DNA from: Xanthobacteraceae bacterium
GTDB taxonomy: Bacteria > Pseudomonadota > Alphaproteobacteria > Rhizobiales > Xanthobacteraceae
DNA length: 64,000 nt
Direction of reading: 5' to 3'
NCBI GenBank assembly: GCA_019746355.1
Contig: JAIESC010000001.1
Location: 1 to 64,000 of the forward strand
Both the position numbers and the translations under genes were made by a program. The notes beneath the pieces were generated by a model, which worked only from the letters and a program-made list of their open reading frames with translations, was not told the DNA's origin and searched no databases. Shown here piece by piece: positions 18,446 to 26,591 of the stretch (position 1 is the stretch's first letter; each line of letters begins with the position of its first letter).

Positions 18446-19665
18446 GGATTGCGGCCGAGCTCCATCACCATGCGTGTCAACAGATAGAAGCGCGGCACCA
18501 TGCTGTCCACCTCGGCATATTCCCGGTCGGTGTGGGCGTTGCCGCCGACCAGGCTCAGGCCGTCGAGGGTCGGCCGGAACACGCCGGCGGCGAGGCTCGA
18601 GTCCGCCGCGCCGCCGCTGCCTTCGAGATTGAGCTTGCGGCCGATCTCGCCATAGATGCGTTGCGCCATCGCGGCGAGCGCGTCGATCTGGGCATTCTGC
18701 GGCATGGTCGGGAACGACCGGGTCAGCGTCGCCGTCACTTCGGTATCGGCAACGAGCTTGTTCCTGATCGCCACAGCAAGCTCGCGCTCGACACGGTCGA
18801 ACTCCTCGGTCATGACGGCGCGGACGTCGGCGTCGGCTTCGGCAAAATCCGGAATGATATTCTTGCGGTCTCCGCCTTTGACCACGGTGAAGTTGATCGT
18901 CGTGCCCTTCTGGGCGTCGGCGAGCTTGCTCAGTTGCATCATCTGATGCGCGAGCTCCATCACCGCATTGCGGCCGAGCTCGGGAGCAGAGCCGGCATGG
19001 GAGGCGCGGCCCTTCACCTCGAGCTTGATGGTGCCGGAGCCCTTGCGCCAGATGACGAGGCCGTCGCCCGCGCGGCCGGATTCGAGGTTCAGCGTGACGT
19101 CGTGCTCCTTGGCGAGCTTCTCGATCAGCGCCCGCGAGCCGCGCGAGCCGGTTTCCTCGTTGGTGTTGAGAAACACGGTCAGGCGCGCGTAGTCCTTGAA
19201 CTTCAGATCCTGAAGAATGTTCAGTACCGTGATCGCAGTGACGACGCCGGCCTTGTCGTCGGACACGCCGGGGCCATAGGCGCGGCCACCCTCGATGCGG
19301 AACGGGCGCGCCGCGACCGCGCCCTTGCCGAACACCGTGTCCATGTGCGCCATCAGCAGCACCTTGCCCTTGCCGGTGCCGGAGAACGTCGCGACGATGT
19401 TGTCGCCCACCGCGGGTGCGGACGACACCGTTTCAATCTTTGCACCAAGCTTTTGCAATTCCTCGGTGGCGATCGCGCCGACCGCCTTCAGCCCTTCGGC
19501 ATCGCCGGTGCCGGAGTCGATGTTGACGAGCCGCTCCCAGAGCTTGATTGCGCCAGGCTTATGCTTTTCCGCGCTGTCGAGGATCGGCTTGACGGCTTCG
19601 GCCGCACAGGCCGGAGCAGCGAAAACCAAAACGGCCAGTACCAGCACTACAGCCTTACGAAACAT
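18442..19665 (-). CDS. Secreted M20-family metallopeptidase (carboxypeptidase G2-like)
   Basis: 407 residues with a signal peptide ending near AAPACAAEA. Zinc ligands and catalytic residues are in place: H107 and D109 in LMAHMDTVFGKG, D136/D137 in GVSDDKAG and E170/E171 in NTNEETGS. The dimerisation-domain His (GRASHAGSAPE) is also present. It resembles glutamate carboxypeptidases that release C-terminal glutamate from folate-type or peptide substrates; the substrate is not certain. It overlaps mtnA upstream by one base and mmcB downstream by four. Confidence 0.87.
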   Translation of the reverse strand: MFRKAVVLVLAVLVFAAPACAAEAVKPILDSAEKHKPGAIKLWERLVNIDSGTGDAEGLKAVGAIATEELQKLGAKIETVSSAPAVGDNIVATFSGTGKGKVLLMAHMDTVFGKGAVAARPFRIEGGRAYGPGVSDDKAGVVTAITVLNILQDLKFKDYARLTVFLNTNEETGSRGSRALIEKLAKEHDVTLNLESGRAGDGLVIWRKGSGTIKLEVKGRASHAGSAPELGRNAVMELAHQMMQLSKLADAQKGTTINFTVVKGGDRKNIIPDFAEADADVRAVMTEEFDRVERELAVAIRNKLVADTEVTATLTRSFPTMPQNAQIDALAAMAQRIYGEIGRKLNLEGSGGAADSSLAAGVFRPTLDGLSLVGGNAHTDREYAEVDSMVPRFYLLTRMVMELGRNP

Positions 19666-20768
19666 CAGCGCCCTCCTGCCGCGCGCTCCGGGAACGCAGC
19701 CTTCAAGCCCTCGCGCGAGGCGGTCAGCACGCCGCGCTCGGTGATCAGCCCGGTGACGAGCCGCGCCGGCGTGACGTCGAAGGCATAGTTTGCCACTGGC
19801 GAGCCGTCCGGCACGACCTGCACGGTCTCGATCCGGCCGTCGGCGGTGCGCCCGGTCATGGTCGACTGCTCCTCGCCGCCACGCTGCTCGATCGGGATCT
19901 CGGCCATCCCGTCCGACACCGCGAAGTCGATGGTCGGCGACGGCAGCGCCACATAGAACGGCACGTTGTTGTCTTTCGCGGCCAATGCCTTGAGGTACGT
20001 GCCGATCTTGTTGCAGACATCGCCCTGCGCGGTGACACGGTCGGTGCCGACGATGGCGATATCGACCATGCCATGCTGCATCAGGTGCCCGCCGGTGTTG
20101 TCGGCGATCACCGTGTGCCTGACGCCGTGGCGGCCGAGCTCCCAGGCGGTGAGCGAGGCGCCCTGGTTGCGCGGCCGCGTCTCGTCGACCCAGACATGGA
20201 TGCCGATGCCCTTGTCATGGGCCATGTAGATCGGCGCGGTGGCCGTGCCCCAATCCACCGTCGCGAGCCAGCCGGCGTTGCAGTGGGTGAGCACGTTCAC
20301 CGGCTCGCCGTTCTTGCGCGCGGCGATCGCCTCGATCAGCTTCAGCCCGTTGCGGCCGATCGCCTGGCAGATCGCGACGTCCTCGTCGGCGATCTCGGCG
20401 GCGCGCCGGTAGGCCACCGCGACGCGCGCCTCGCGCGGCTGGTTGCGAACCGCCGCCACCATCTCCTCGAGCGCCCATTTCAGATTGATCGCGGTCGGCC
20501 GCGTCGCGTGCAGGGCGGCATAAGCACGCTCGATATTGTCATCCGAGGGGTCGGCGCGCAGCGCGAGGCACATGCCGTAGGCGGCGGCCGCGCCGATCAG
20601 CGGCGCGCCGCGCACCTGCATCGATTTGATGGCGTGCGCGGCCTCGGCGAGCGTCGTCAGCCGCAAGGTCGTGTAGCGGTGCGGCAGCACAGTCTGGTCG
20701 ATGATGCCGACCGACCAGCCGTCGGCTTCGAGCCAGATGGTGCGGGTGTGCGTGCCGTTGACCTTCAT
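19665..20768 (-). CDS. mtnA: S-methyl-5-thioribose-1-phosphate isomerase
   Basis: 367 residues. The aldose-ketose isomerase motif [17 protein letters not shown], the catalytic Cys163 in LTHCNAG and the catalytic Asp243 in [12 protein letters not shown] all fit MtnA of the methionine salvage pathway, which converts 5-methylthioribose-1-phosphate to the ribulose form. It is the first gene of a tight mtnA - M20 peptidase - mmcB run. No other methionine salvage gene is adjacent, and no SAM riboswitch was recognised upstream. Confidence 0.95.
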   Translation of the reverse strand: MKVNGTHTRTIWLEADGWSVGIIDQTVLPHRYTTLRLTTLAEAAHAIKSMQVRGAPLIGAAAAYGMCLALRADPSDDNIERAYAALHATRPTAINLKWALEEMVAAVRNQPREARVAVAYRRAAEIADEDVAICQAIGRNGLKLIEAIAARKNGEPVNVLTHCNAGWLATVDWGTATAPIYMAHDKGIGIHVWVDETRPRNQGASLTAWELGRHGVRHTVIADNTGGHLMQHGMVDIAIVGTDRVTAQGDVCNKIGTYLKALAAKDNNVPFYVALPSPTIDFAVSDGMAEIPIEQRGGEEQSTMTGRTADGRIETVQVVPDGSPVANYAFDVTPARLVTGLITERGVLTASREGLKAAFPERAAGGR

Positions 20769-20966
20769 GTCGCAGTGATAGCCCTGCGCCGCAATCGGAA
20801 CAACATCGCCCGCGGAATCCCGCGCTTGCTGCGAGAGCGTTCATCCGGCGGACAGAATCCGCCCCCATTCCGCCGGTACCCGGCCGCAATCCCGGCCACG
20901 GGCCGTCGCGAACGCACGGAATGATTTCCGGCGTTTGGGAAGGCTTTTCTAGGGAGGGATGAAGCC

Positions 20967-22115
20967 ATGTTCTTGAGGAGCAGATTTGTAAGATTGGCGC
21001 TGGCGCCCGCGTTTTTTGCTGCAGCGCTGGCGCTCGGCCCGGCCGCCGCCGATCCGTCGGAAGTCGACGCCCGGCGGCCGATAAGGCCGATCGTCGAGGT
21101 CGCCTTCGTGCTCGACACCACCGGCTCGATGGGGCCCCTGATCGAGGGAGCCAAGCGGAAGATCTGGTCGATCGCCACCGAGATCATCGACACCAATCCG
21201 AACGCCGTCATCCGCATGGGCCTCGTCGCCTATCGCGACATCGGCGACGAATACGTGACCAGGACGTTCAACCTCACCACCGACATCCAGGACCTCTACG
21301 CGAACCTGCTCGATCTGAAGGCGCGCGGCGGCGGCGACTGGCCGGAGAGCGTCAACGAGGCGCTCGAGGTCGGCGTCACCAAGCTCGCGTGGACGCAAGG
21401 CGCGGAGATCTGCCGCATCATGTTCCTGGTGGGCGATGCACCGCCGCACATGGACTACAAGCAGGACACCAAATATCCCGAGGTGATCCGCATGGCGCGC
21501 GAGCGCGGCATCGTCGTCAACGCGGTGCAGGCCGGCGGTGCGCGCGACACCGAGCGGGTGTGGCGCGAGATCGCCCAGCGCGGCGACGGACGTTACATCC
21601 CGATCCCGCAGGACGGCGGCCAGATCGTGGTGATCGAGACGCCGTGGGACACCGAGATCATCGAGCTGCAGGGCCGCATCAACGGCACGGTGATCCCGTA
21701 CGGCCCGCGCGCGCAGCGCGACAGCGTGCACCAGAAGACCGCGCAGCTTGCCGCCGCACCGCGCTCGGCCGCGCCGGAGATGGCCAGCTATCTCAACAAG
21801 AGCGGCGGGCATGCCGGAGAGGCAGTGACCGGCCGCGGCGATCTCGTCGCCGACGTCGCCGCCGGGCGGCAGAGACTCGACGGCGTCAACGACGACGACC
21901 TGCCGGACAATCTGCGCACGTTGAAGCCCGCGCAGCGCCAGGCGGCGATCGACAAGAGCATGGCCGAGCGCAAGGCTTTGACCGACCGGATGACCGAGCT
22001 GGTGAAGAAGCGCGACGCCTATGTTGTGGCGCAGCGCAAGAATGCGCCGGCAAAGCCCGCGGACTCGTTCGACCGCGCCGTGGCCGAAACGCTGAAGGCG
22101 CAGATCAAACGGTAA
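20967..22115 (+). CDS. Secreted von Willebrand factor A domain protein
   Basis: 382 residues. The signal peptide ends at AAADP; the VWA domain begins at EVAFVLDTTGSM, giving the metal-ion-dependent adhesion site D50-T-T-G-S54, with later ligands near GLVAYRDIGDE and LVGDAPPH. The C-terminal 120 residues are charged and probably helical. A protein-binding role in the periplasm or envelope is inferred. GGGAGGG lies about 8 nt before the ATG. It is divergent from mtnA. Confidence 0.85.
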   Translation: MFLRSRFVRLALAPAFFAAALALGPAAADPSEVDARRPIRPIVEVAFVLDTTGSMGPLIEGAKRKIWSIATEIIDTNPNAVIRMGLVAYRDIGDEYVTRTFNLTTDIQDLYANLLDLKARGGGDWPESVNEALEVGVTKLAWTQGAEICRIMFLVGDAPPHMDYKQDTKYPEVIRMARERGIVVNAVQAGGARDTERVWREIAQRGDGRYIPIPQDGGQIVVIETPWDTEIIELQGRINGTVIPYGPRAQRDSVHQKTAQLAAAPRSAAPEMASYLNKSGGHAGEAVTGRGDLVADVAAGRQRLDGVNDDDLPDNLRTLKPAQRQAAIDKSMAERKALTDRMTELVKKRDAYVVAQRKNAPAKPADSFDRAVAETLKAQIKR

Positions 22116-22121
22116 ACTCCA

Positions 22122-22260
22122 GTGCGGTGCAGCACGAAGTGATGCACCGCTGATCCTGGGCCGTTCCAAATTCGGAGTTTTGAACGGTCCCAGGTCTGCA
22201 ACGCAGCACCAAAGCGCGTCGAAGACGCGCGTGAACGCGCTTATGGTGCTGCACTGCGCC
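22122..22260. repeat. Composite hairpin repeat, family E
   Basis: A nested palindrome. Outer arms GTGCGGTGCAGCAC and GTGCTGCACTGCGC enclose an inner imperfect inverted repeat at about 22155-22194 (CCTGGGCCGTTC ... GAACGGTCCCAGG) and a GCGCGTC/GACGCGC stem near 22214-22230. It follows the VWA gene and precedes the hydrolase gene. It has the look of the large palindromic elements scattered in Bradyrhizobium-type genomes. Confidence 0.7.
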
Positions 22261-22337
22261 CGGGACACGCGTTCTTGCCTCACTTGCAGCAGACGTCGCG
22301 ATAGCCCAAGCTTCCGTCCCTTGAGCCGGAGCGTTTC

Positions 22338-23189
22338 ATGGTGAGTTCCTCGGCGATCGACTACGAGGTTGAGTACAACAACCGCGCGCGGGTGCCCGAG
22401 CATCCGGAAATCTTCGCGCGCTGGGCGCGCGAGGCCGCGGCCTACCGCGACGAGACGACGAAGGAAGGCCGCGCCGAGATCGGCCTGACGTACGGCCCCT
22501 CGCCGCGCCAGACCATCGACCTGTTCAAGCCGAAAGGCGGCGGCAATGGCCCGCTCGCGCTGTTCATCCACGGCGGCTACTGGCGCTCGCTCGAGCCCGC
22601 AAGCTTCAGCCAGACCGCGCGCGGCATGAACGCGCATGGCGTCACTGTTGCCGTCTCGGGTTACGACCTCGTGCCGCAGGTCAGCATCGGCCAGATCATC
22701 GGGCAGACGCAGGCTGCGTGCCTCTATCTCTGGAAGACGCTCGGCAAGCGCATCATGGTCAGCGGCCATTCGGCCGGCGGGCATCTTGCCGCTTGCATGA
22801 TTGCAACCGACTGGACGACGCTCGACGCGAGCGCGCCGGCCGATCTGACGCCGGCCGGCTACGCGATCTCCGGCATCTACGATCTCGAGCCGCTGCTGCA
22901 TCTTTCCGGCAACGCCGAATTCAAGCTCGATGCCGCCGAGGCGCGGCGCATCTCGCCGCTCTACTGGAATGTCGAGCGCGGCCGCGTGCTCGACGCGGTG
23001 GTCGGCGGCGACGAGTCGTCGGAGTTCCTGCGACACAGCAAGCTCGTGGCCGATGCCTGGCGCGGCAAGGGCGTCGAAACGCGCTACGAGGCGGTGCCGG
23101 GAAAGAACCACTTCACCATCTGCGATCCGCTGGCGGATGCGGATAGCGCGATGACCCGGCGGATGGTGGAATTGGCGAAGCGAACGTAA
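22338..23189 (+). CDS. Alpha/beta hydrolase, kynurenine formamidase-like
   Basis: 283 residues. The oxyanion motif HGGYW at 78-82 and the nucleophile elbow GHSAGG with Ser145 match the esterase group that includes arylformamidases and BD-FAE-like hydrolases. The late His lies in PGKNHFTICDPL. The substrate is uncertain, and no kynurenine pathway gene is adjacent. It is cytoplasmic, without a signal peptide. It ends about 40 nt before the 3' end of the convergent accessory cassette. Confidence 0.85.
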   Translation: MVSSSAIDYEVEYNNRARVPEHPEIFARWAREAAAYRDETTKEGRAEIGLTYGPSPRQTIDLFKPKGGGNGPLALFIHGGYWRSLEPASFSQTARGMNAHGVTVAVSGYDLVPQVSIGQIIGQTQAACLYLWKTLGKRIMVSGHSAGGHLAACMIATDWTTLDASAPADLTPAGYAISGIYDLEPLLHLSGNAEFKLDAAEARRISPLYWNVERGRVLDAVVGGDESSEFLRHSKLVADAWRGKGVETRYEAVPGKNHFTICDPLADADSAMTRRMVELAKRT

Positions 23190-23229
23190 GCCTAGGTTGA
23201 CCTCTATGCTTGACCATCAAGCAAAAAGA

Positions 23230-23427
23230 TCAGTTTTCCGCCTTAGGTTCCGACTTCAGTTTGTCTTTGAAACGCTTTTCAAAAATCCGATGCGCAGCAG
23301 AAAAAGCTCGCCGCGCCACCGGCCTCGCCGCCCACGTCCGATCCCGCCCCGTGATTGGAAACCGGGCAAGCAGATCCTCAATGGCCAAACGCTCAGTGGC
23401 TGCGTCGTGTTTGCCAGATTTAGCCAT
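23230..23427 (-). CDS. Small charged protein, third ORF of the Ntn-hydrolase cassette
   Basis: 65 residues (MAKSGKHDAATERLAIEDLLARFPITGRDR...KSEPKAEN), unrecognised. It is rich in Arg/Lys and Asp/Glu and predicted to be mostly helical. The ATG at 23427 lies inside the last codons of the Ntn-hydrolase gene (8-nt overlap) with GAGG 6 nt upstream, so translation is probably coupled to that gene. Codon use is AT-richer than in the surrounding genes, like the rest of the cassette. Confidence 0.55.
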   Translation of the reverse strand: MAKSGKHDAATERLAIEDLLARFPITGRDRTWAARPVARRAFSAAHRIFEKRFKDKLKSEPKAEN

Positions 23428-24694
23428 GATCAACCTCGCGGAAGTAGTTGCGGGTATAGTGCGGATTCAACTCGGGATCAAAGTAATGTTTCCGTTTGAT
23501 CCAAATGAATCCATCGCCTTTCGATATTAGCGCCACATCGACTGGGCCGCTCACGGTTTCTGGATCGCCAGACACTCGCTGCCGTAGTGATGTAATGCTG
23601 ACCAACGATTCGGCCAGTTCAGCCAGCGTTTCCTTTGGAGCGGTCCGAAGAACCTCCAGAACAGGGACCCGAAATTCCTCATGTGAGAAATCATCGGACT
23701 CTTGCTGGAAGTCTGCGATGGCTTCATTGATGCGCCGATTTACCAGGGCTGTCGCAACTCTCCGTTCGTCGGCAGTTAAGCGCGTGTGTTCTCTTAGCAG
23801 TTCATCGGCGACCAATTGCATTGTGTGCGTGAACATGCCTGTGTCAAAAATCGAGAACTTCTCGTCCTGCCCGTTCAAGAATGCTTGCACCGTTGCATCT
23901 TGGGCAAATGTAGATATTTCGGCCCCGATCGGGTCGGTTCCCATGTCTAGGCTACCCACTTCATAGCATCGCACGCGGTCGTGAAAGCCGCCATCAACGT
24001 TAAGTTCGTAAAGCTTCGGAAACAGATCATCTTGGCCGTATCCGGCAATTACGATGCCGGTTTCCAACTGCGTGCTCAGTGCGTGCGTCATCGCTTTTAG
24101 AACCGCGACCTTGAACAAAGAACGGCACGCCCTTGGGACCTTTCTATCCGCCCAGCCATCGTCGCCATCGTCGCAAATCTCATCAAGATATGAGCCGTAC
24201 TTTGCATCAAACGTTCTCTGCTTGATGTCATCAAAGCCCGGGATGGGATCGCGGCTAGATGCGTATTGGACCATCTCCTCTAATGCGGTTTTGATTGCAC
24301 CGGTTTCCCACCGCCTTCCAGCGTCGCGCATCCTGCTTTCAAGTTCACCCAATGTGGAGAGTCCGGTAAACACTACAGACGCCGCTTGCCCGTGATCAGA
24401 AAGAAACCGCTTGTCTCTGATTGTATCCAAGAAGGCGTCGACATATCCGCGCAGATCACCAAATGAAGTATCCTTTTGGCGGGATCGAAATTCTTTGATA
24501 ATGATTTCCCAAGCGCAGCCAAAATGCTCAACGTTCCCGTTAATCATGATGCCAACGGGATGCATCTTACTAAGCGTCAATATCTTGTTGGCGGTCGTGA
24601 AAATCTTCTCTCTGCCGCGAAACTCGGTTGTTACCGCGCTATCGGCAGCCAACGCGACGCCACTTTTGTTCAGAACCGCTACCTCAGCTGTCAT
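23420..24694 (-). CDS. Proteasome/HslV-like Ntn-hydrolase homologue (accessory)
   Basis: 424 residues. The N-terminus MTAEVAVLNKSGVALAADSAVTT fits the beta-type Ntn-hydrolase start as in HslV. After removal of Met, Thr1 would be the nucleophile, Asp17 falls at exactly the HslV spacing, and the Lys in TANKILTL (36 in that numbering) can serve as the catalytic lysine. The next strands (PVGIMINGNVEHFG) also fit the fold. The protein is more than twice the length of HslV, and the region after about residue 180 is unrecognised. A protease or amidase role is inferred; it could also be an inactive scaffold. The ATG overlaps the stop of the upstream small gene by 4 nt, and GC content is visibly lower than in neighbours. 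Confidence 0.6.
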   Translation of the reverse strand: MTAEVAVLNKSGVALAADSAVTTEFRGREKIFTTANKILTLSKMHPVGIMINGNVEHFGCAWEIIIKEFRSRQKDTSFGDLRGYVDAFLDTIRDKRFLSDHGQAASVVFTGLSTLGELESRMRDAGRRWETGAIKTALEEMVQYASSRDPIPGFDDIKQRTFDAKYGSYLDEICDDGDDGWADRKVPRACRSLFKVAVLKAMTHALSTQLETGIVIAGYGQDDLFPKLYELNVDGGFHDRVRCYEVGSLDMGTDPIGAEISTFAQDATVQAFLNGQDEKFSIFDTGMFTHTMQLVADELLREHTRLTADERRVATALVNRRINEAIADFQQESDDFSHEEFRVPVLEVLRTAPKETLAELAESLVSITSLRQRVSGDPETVSGPVDVALISKGDGFIWIKRKHYFDPELNPHYTRNYFREVDHG

Positions 24695-24927
24695 CCCTTC
24701 CGCCAGCGTTTTGCGGCGGCTTTGCGGGCGATTTCTTTTCGTCGTTTGGCGCTGATTTTTTGGACTCGCGCCTTGCCACCCTTCAGCCCCCCGGCCCTTG
24801 CGAAATGCTTCGCTAGATTTATAGCTGACTCGCGGGGGTGGCGGGAATCCTCCGTCTCGCCCTTCGCAAGGTTCACGATGAATTTGGCGGGTTAAGAGGG
24901 ATCTCGGGACCGCTTCGGCAACTGCAT
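24691..24927 (-). pseudogene. Small GGLKGGKAR-motif protein gene with an in-frame TAA at codon 12
   Basis: From ATG 24927 the frame reads MQLPKRSRDPS, then TAA (24894-24892), then PAKFIVNLAKGETED...HFARAGGLKGGKARVQKISAKRRKEIARKAAAKRWRKG. From memory, the sequence on both sides of the stop resembles a widespread family of small basic proteins with a RDPxQxAKxIVxLAxGE start and a GGLKGGKAR..R.EIARKAAxxRW tail; one C-to-T change would turn the expected Gln codon (CAA) into TAA. A GTG at 24876 leaves a 61-residue C-terminal product with the basic motif. The function of the family is not known to me; nucleic-acid binding is likely from composition. The stop overlaps the Ntn-hydrolase ATG. Confidence 0.6.
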
Positions 24928-25129
24928 GCCATCCAATATGTTGCGACCGCCCGCGCCGCACCATCCCCAGGCCAATAGGACTGAAGTCGAACTGACTGCC
25001 CGTGTCCACTTGAACCCTGCCGAGATGGCGGGCGCGTGCATCTAACACCGATTTCACCTGTCAAACAGCCCGGCGGGCAAACGTCAGCGCTCCGGGAAAT
25101 GGCTCGGCACCCGGCCGCCGTCCGTCCTG

Positions 25130-25512
25130 TCCGCCTCGAAAGCAATCGAGGAGGGTGAAGCGCCACAAGACGCTGGTGCGGAAGCCGCCGCACCCGGTGG
25201 CCACCTTGCGGTCAGGCCAGTCCCTTCAGCGGAAGGGACTGCCGGCCAGTGACGTAGGCCGGCGCGCCTTGCGGCGCTTCACCGCGGTGATTTCCGTGGA
25301 GCCTAGCCCCACACGCTCGGGCCACGCTTGCCCTTCCAGTTCGCAACCGGCGACCGGCGGTCCAGCAGGCTCCCTGCTCACGGGTCGTATTGCCCGTAAA
25401 GTGGAGTCCCGAGGCGCCCCGAGGTGTCCGGCTGACAAGGCCGAACCCGCGGGCACCGCTCCCCCACTCCACCAACAGCTGTCTCCGGTGACGCCCTCGA
25501 ACGAGCGGGGAT
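25130..25512 (-). ncRNA. Candidate structured RNA downstream of a LexA box
   Basis: No convincing protein is encoded here, although frames are open by chance; the codons they would use (GGA, AGT, TTA, CTA) do not match host genes. The segment is GC-rich inside an AT-richer cassette and carries several clean stems: a 9-bp stem with loop AGCG at 25219-25240, a 7-bp stem at 25175-25194 and a 6-bp stem at 25134-25151. The pattern suggests a folded RNA read from the promoter/LexA box at 25525-25546. Candidates are an IscB-associated (HEARO/omega) RNA without its protein gene, or a group II intron remnant. No tmRNA tag or RNase P core was found. Confidence 0.4.
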
Positions 25513-25524
25513 GCGACATCAATA

Positions 25525-25546
25525 GAACAAAAAGAGAACATGTCAA
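25525..25546 (-). promoter_or_regulatory. LexA (SOS) box with overlapping -35 element
   Basis: On the minus strand GTTC-TCTTTTT-GTTC (25539-25525) is an exact match to the alphaproteobacterial LexA operator GTTC-N7-GTTC. It directly follows TTGACA (25546-25541), a good -35 hexamer; a weak -10 (TATTGA or ATTGAT) lies near 25524-25518. Repression by LexA of whatever lies downstream on the minus strand (the structured segment and perhaps the Ntn-hydrolase cassette) is inferred. Confidence 0.7.
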
Positions 25547-25603
25547 CCCACGCCCAAGGCGCTCACCCGATAGCACATCAAGGGTGGATTTCGCCTTAGA
25601 GCG

Positions 25604-26377
25604 TCAGAACCAGTACCTCCAGGCAAACACCGCGGTCAGCAGAAAGCCGACGGCGATGACGACCCATCGCATGAGCTCCTGCGGCACGCGGCGCGACAGA
25701 TGCACGCCGCAGAAGCCGCCGATCAGGCAGCCCGCCATCATCGCGAACGTGTGCGGCCAGCTCACCGCACCGTGGATGACGAACCACACTGATGCGGCCA
25801 CGGTGTTGAGGCTCGACACCAGGTTCTTCGCCGCGTTGGCGCGGCGATAATTGCCTTCGGTCGCGATCGTCAGCGCGCCGAGCAACAGCGTGCCGGCGCC
25901 GGCACCGAAGTAGCCGCCGTAGACCGAGATCGGCAGCACCAACGGGATGCTGGTCACGCCCATTTTCCATTCGCCCTTGCCGCGCGCCTGCGCGCGGGCG
26001 CGCATCCATTGCGTGATGCGGCCGGCATAGGCGAACAGAACGGTCGCGATCGCAAGCAGGACCGGGATCAACTGCTCGAACATGCGCGTCGGCGTCGCGA
26101 GCAGCAGCACCGCGCCGAGCATGGCACCGGCCAGTGACGCGATCACCAAGCCTGCGAAGGCGCGGTTGAACGGCGGCAGCATGGCACGATCGAGGAAGGC
26201 CGCGAGGAAATTCCCGGCACTGACGGCGATGAGATTGGACGCGGTCGCGACGACCGGCGGGAGGCCTACGGCGAGCAGCACGGGAAAGGTGATGACCGAC
26301 GCACCGCCGACAATGGCGGCCATCACGCCGCCGACCACGCCGGTGCCGATGAGGATGAAAATAGTCTGGAGGTCCAT
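25604..26377 (-). CDS. TSUP (TauE/SafE) family membrane permease
   Basis: 257 residues, about eight hydrophobic segments. The two repeated family motifs are visible: GGVMAAIVGGASVITFPVLLAVGLPPVVATASNLIAV in the first half, and ISVYGGYFGAGAGTLLLGALTIATEGNYRRANAAKNLVSSLNT in the second. The family moves sulfite, sulfonates or organic anions across the inner membrane; the ligand is not known here. It is followed on the same strand by the SOS promoter about 60 nt downstream. Confidence 0.88.
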   Translation of the reverse strand: MDLQTIFILIGTGVVGGVMAAIVGGASVITFPVLLAVGLPPVVATASNLIAVSAGNFLAAFLDRAMLPPFNRAFAGLVIASLAGAMLGAVLLLATPTRMFEQLIPVLLAIATVLFAYAGRITQWMRARAQARGKGEWKMGVTSIPLVLPISVYGGYFGAGAGTLLLGALTIATEGNYRRANAAKNLVSSLNTVAASVWFVIHGAVSWPHTFAMMAGCLIGGFCGVHLSRRVPQELMRWVVIAVGFLLTAVFAWRYWF

Positions 26378-26502
26378 CAGTGGGCCGTCATCACCGGGCC
26401 GCCGCCAACGGGTCCGGCCCTCTTGGGCCGGCCCGATGATAGGCTCCGCGGCGAGACCCGGTGATCCCGGTTGATGGGCACTGGCAGTGCGTCCCTAAGC
26501 GA

Positions 26503-26564
26503 GATGGCCGGGACATAGGCGCGCGAAGCGACGCCGTCCTGCGGACGGCTATGCCCGGCCATGA
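26503..26564. repeat. Palindromic intergenic repeat, family D
   Basis: ATGGCCGGGACATAG at the left pairs with CTATGCCCGGCCAT at the right, with inner GACGCCGTCC/GGACGGC pairing. It sits in the 215-nt gap between gcdH and the TSUP gene, where the transcript of gcdH could end. No other feature was seen in that gap. Confidence 0.6.
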
Positions 26565-26591
26565 CATCGTCGTTTGCCTCCCCGCCAGCGA

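Noticed and set aside
24695..25057. N-terminal extension of the Ntn-hydrolase homologue by 121 codons
   Set aside because: It would cover the small GGLKGGKAR gene in another frame and place residues before the Thr nucleophile; the extension looks unstructured and unlike the rest.
25130..25512. tmRNA or RNase P RNA on the minus strand
   Set aside because: No tag peptide frame, no tRNA-like acceptor arm, and no GAGGAAAGTCC-type RNase P core were found.
25226..25576. A 116-codon minus-strand protein across the structured segment
   Set aside because: Codon use is unlike host genes, no domain is visible and all three frames are equally open; a folded RNA fits better.
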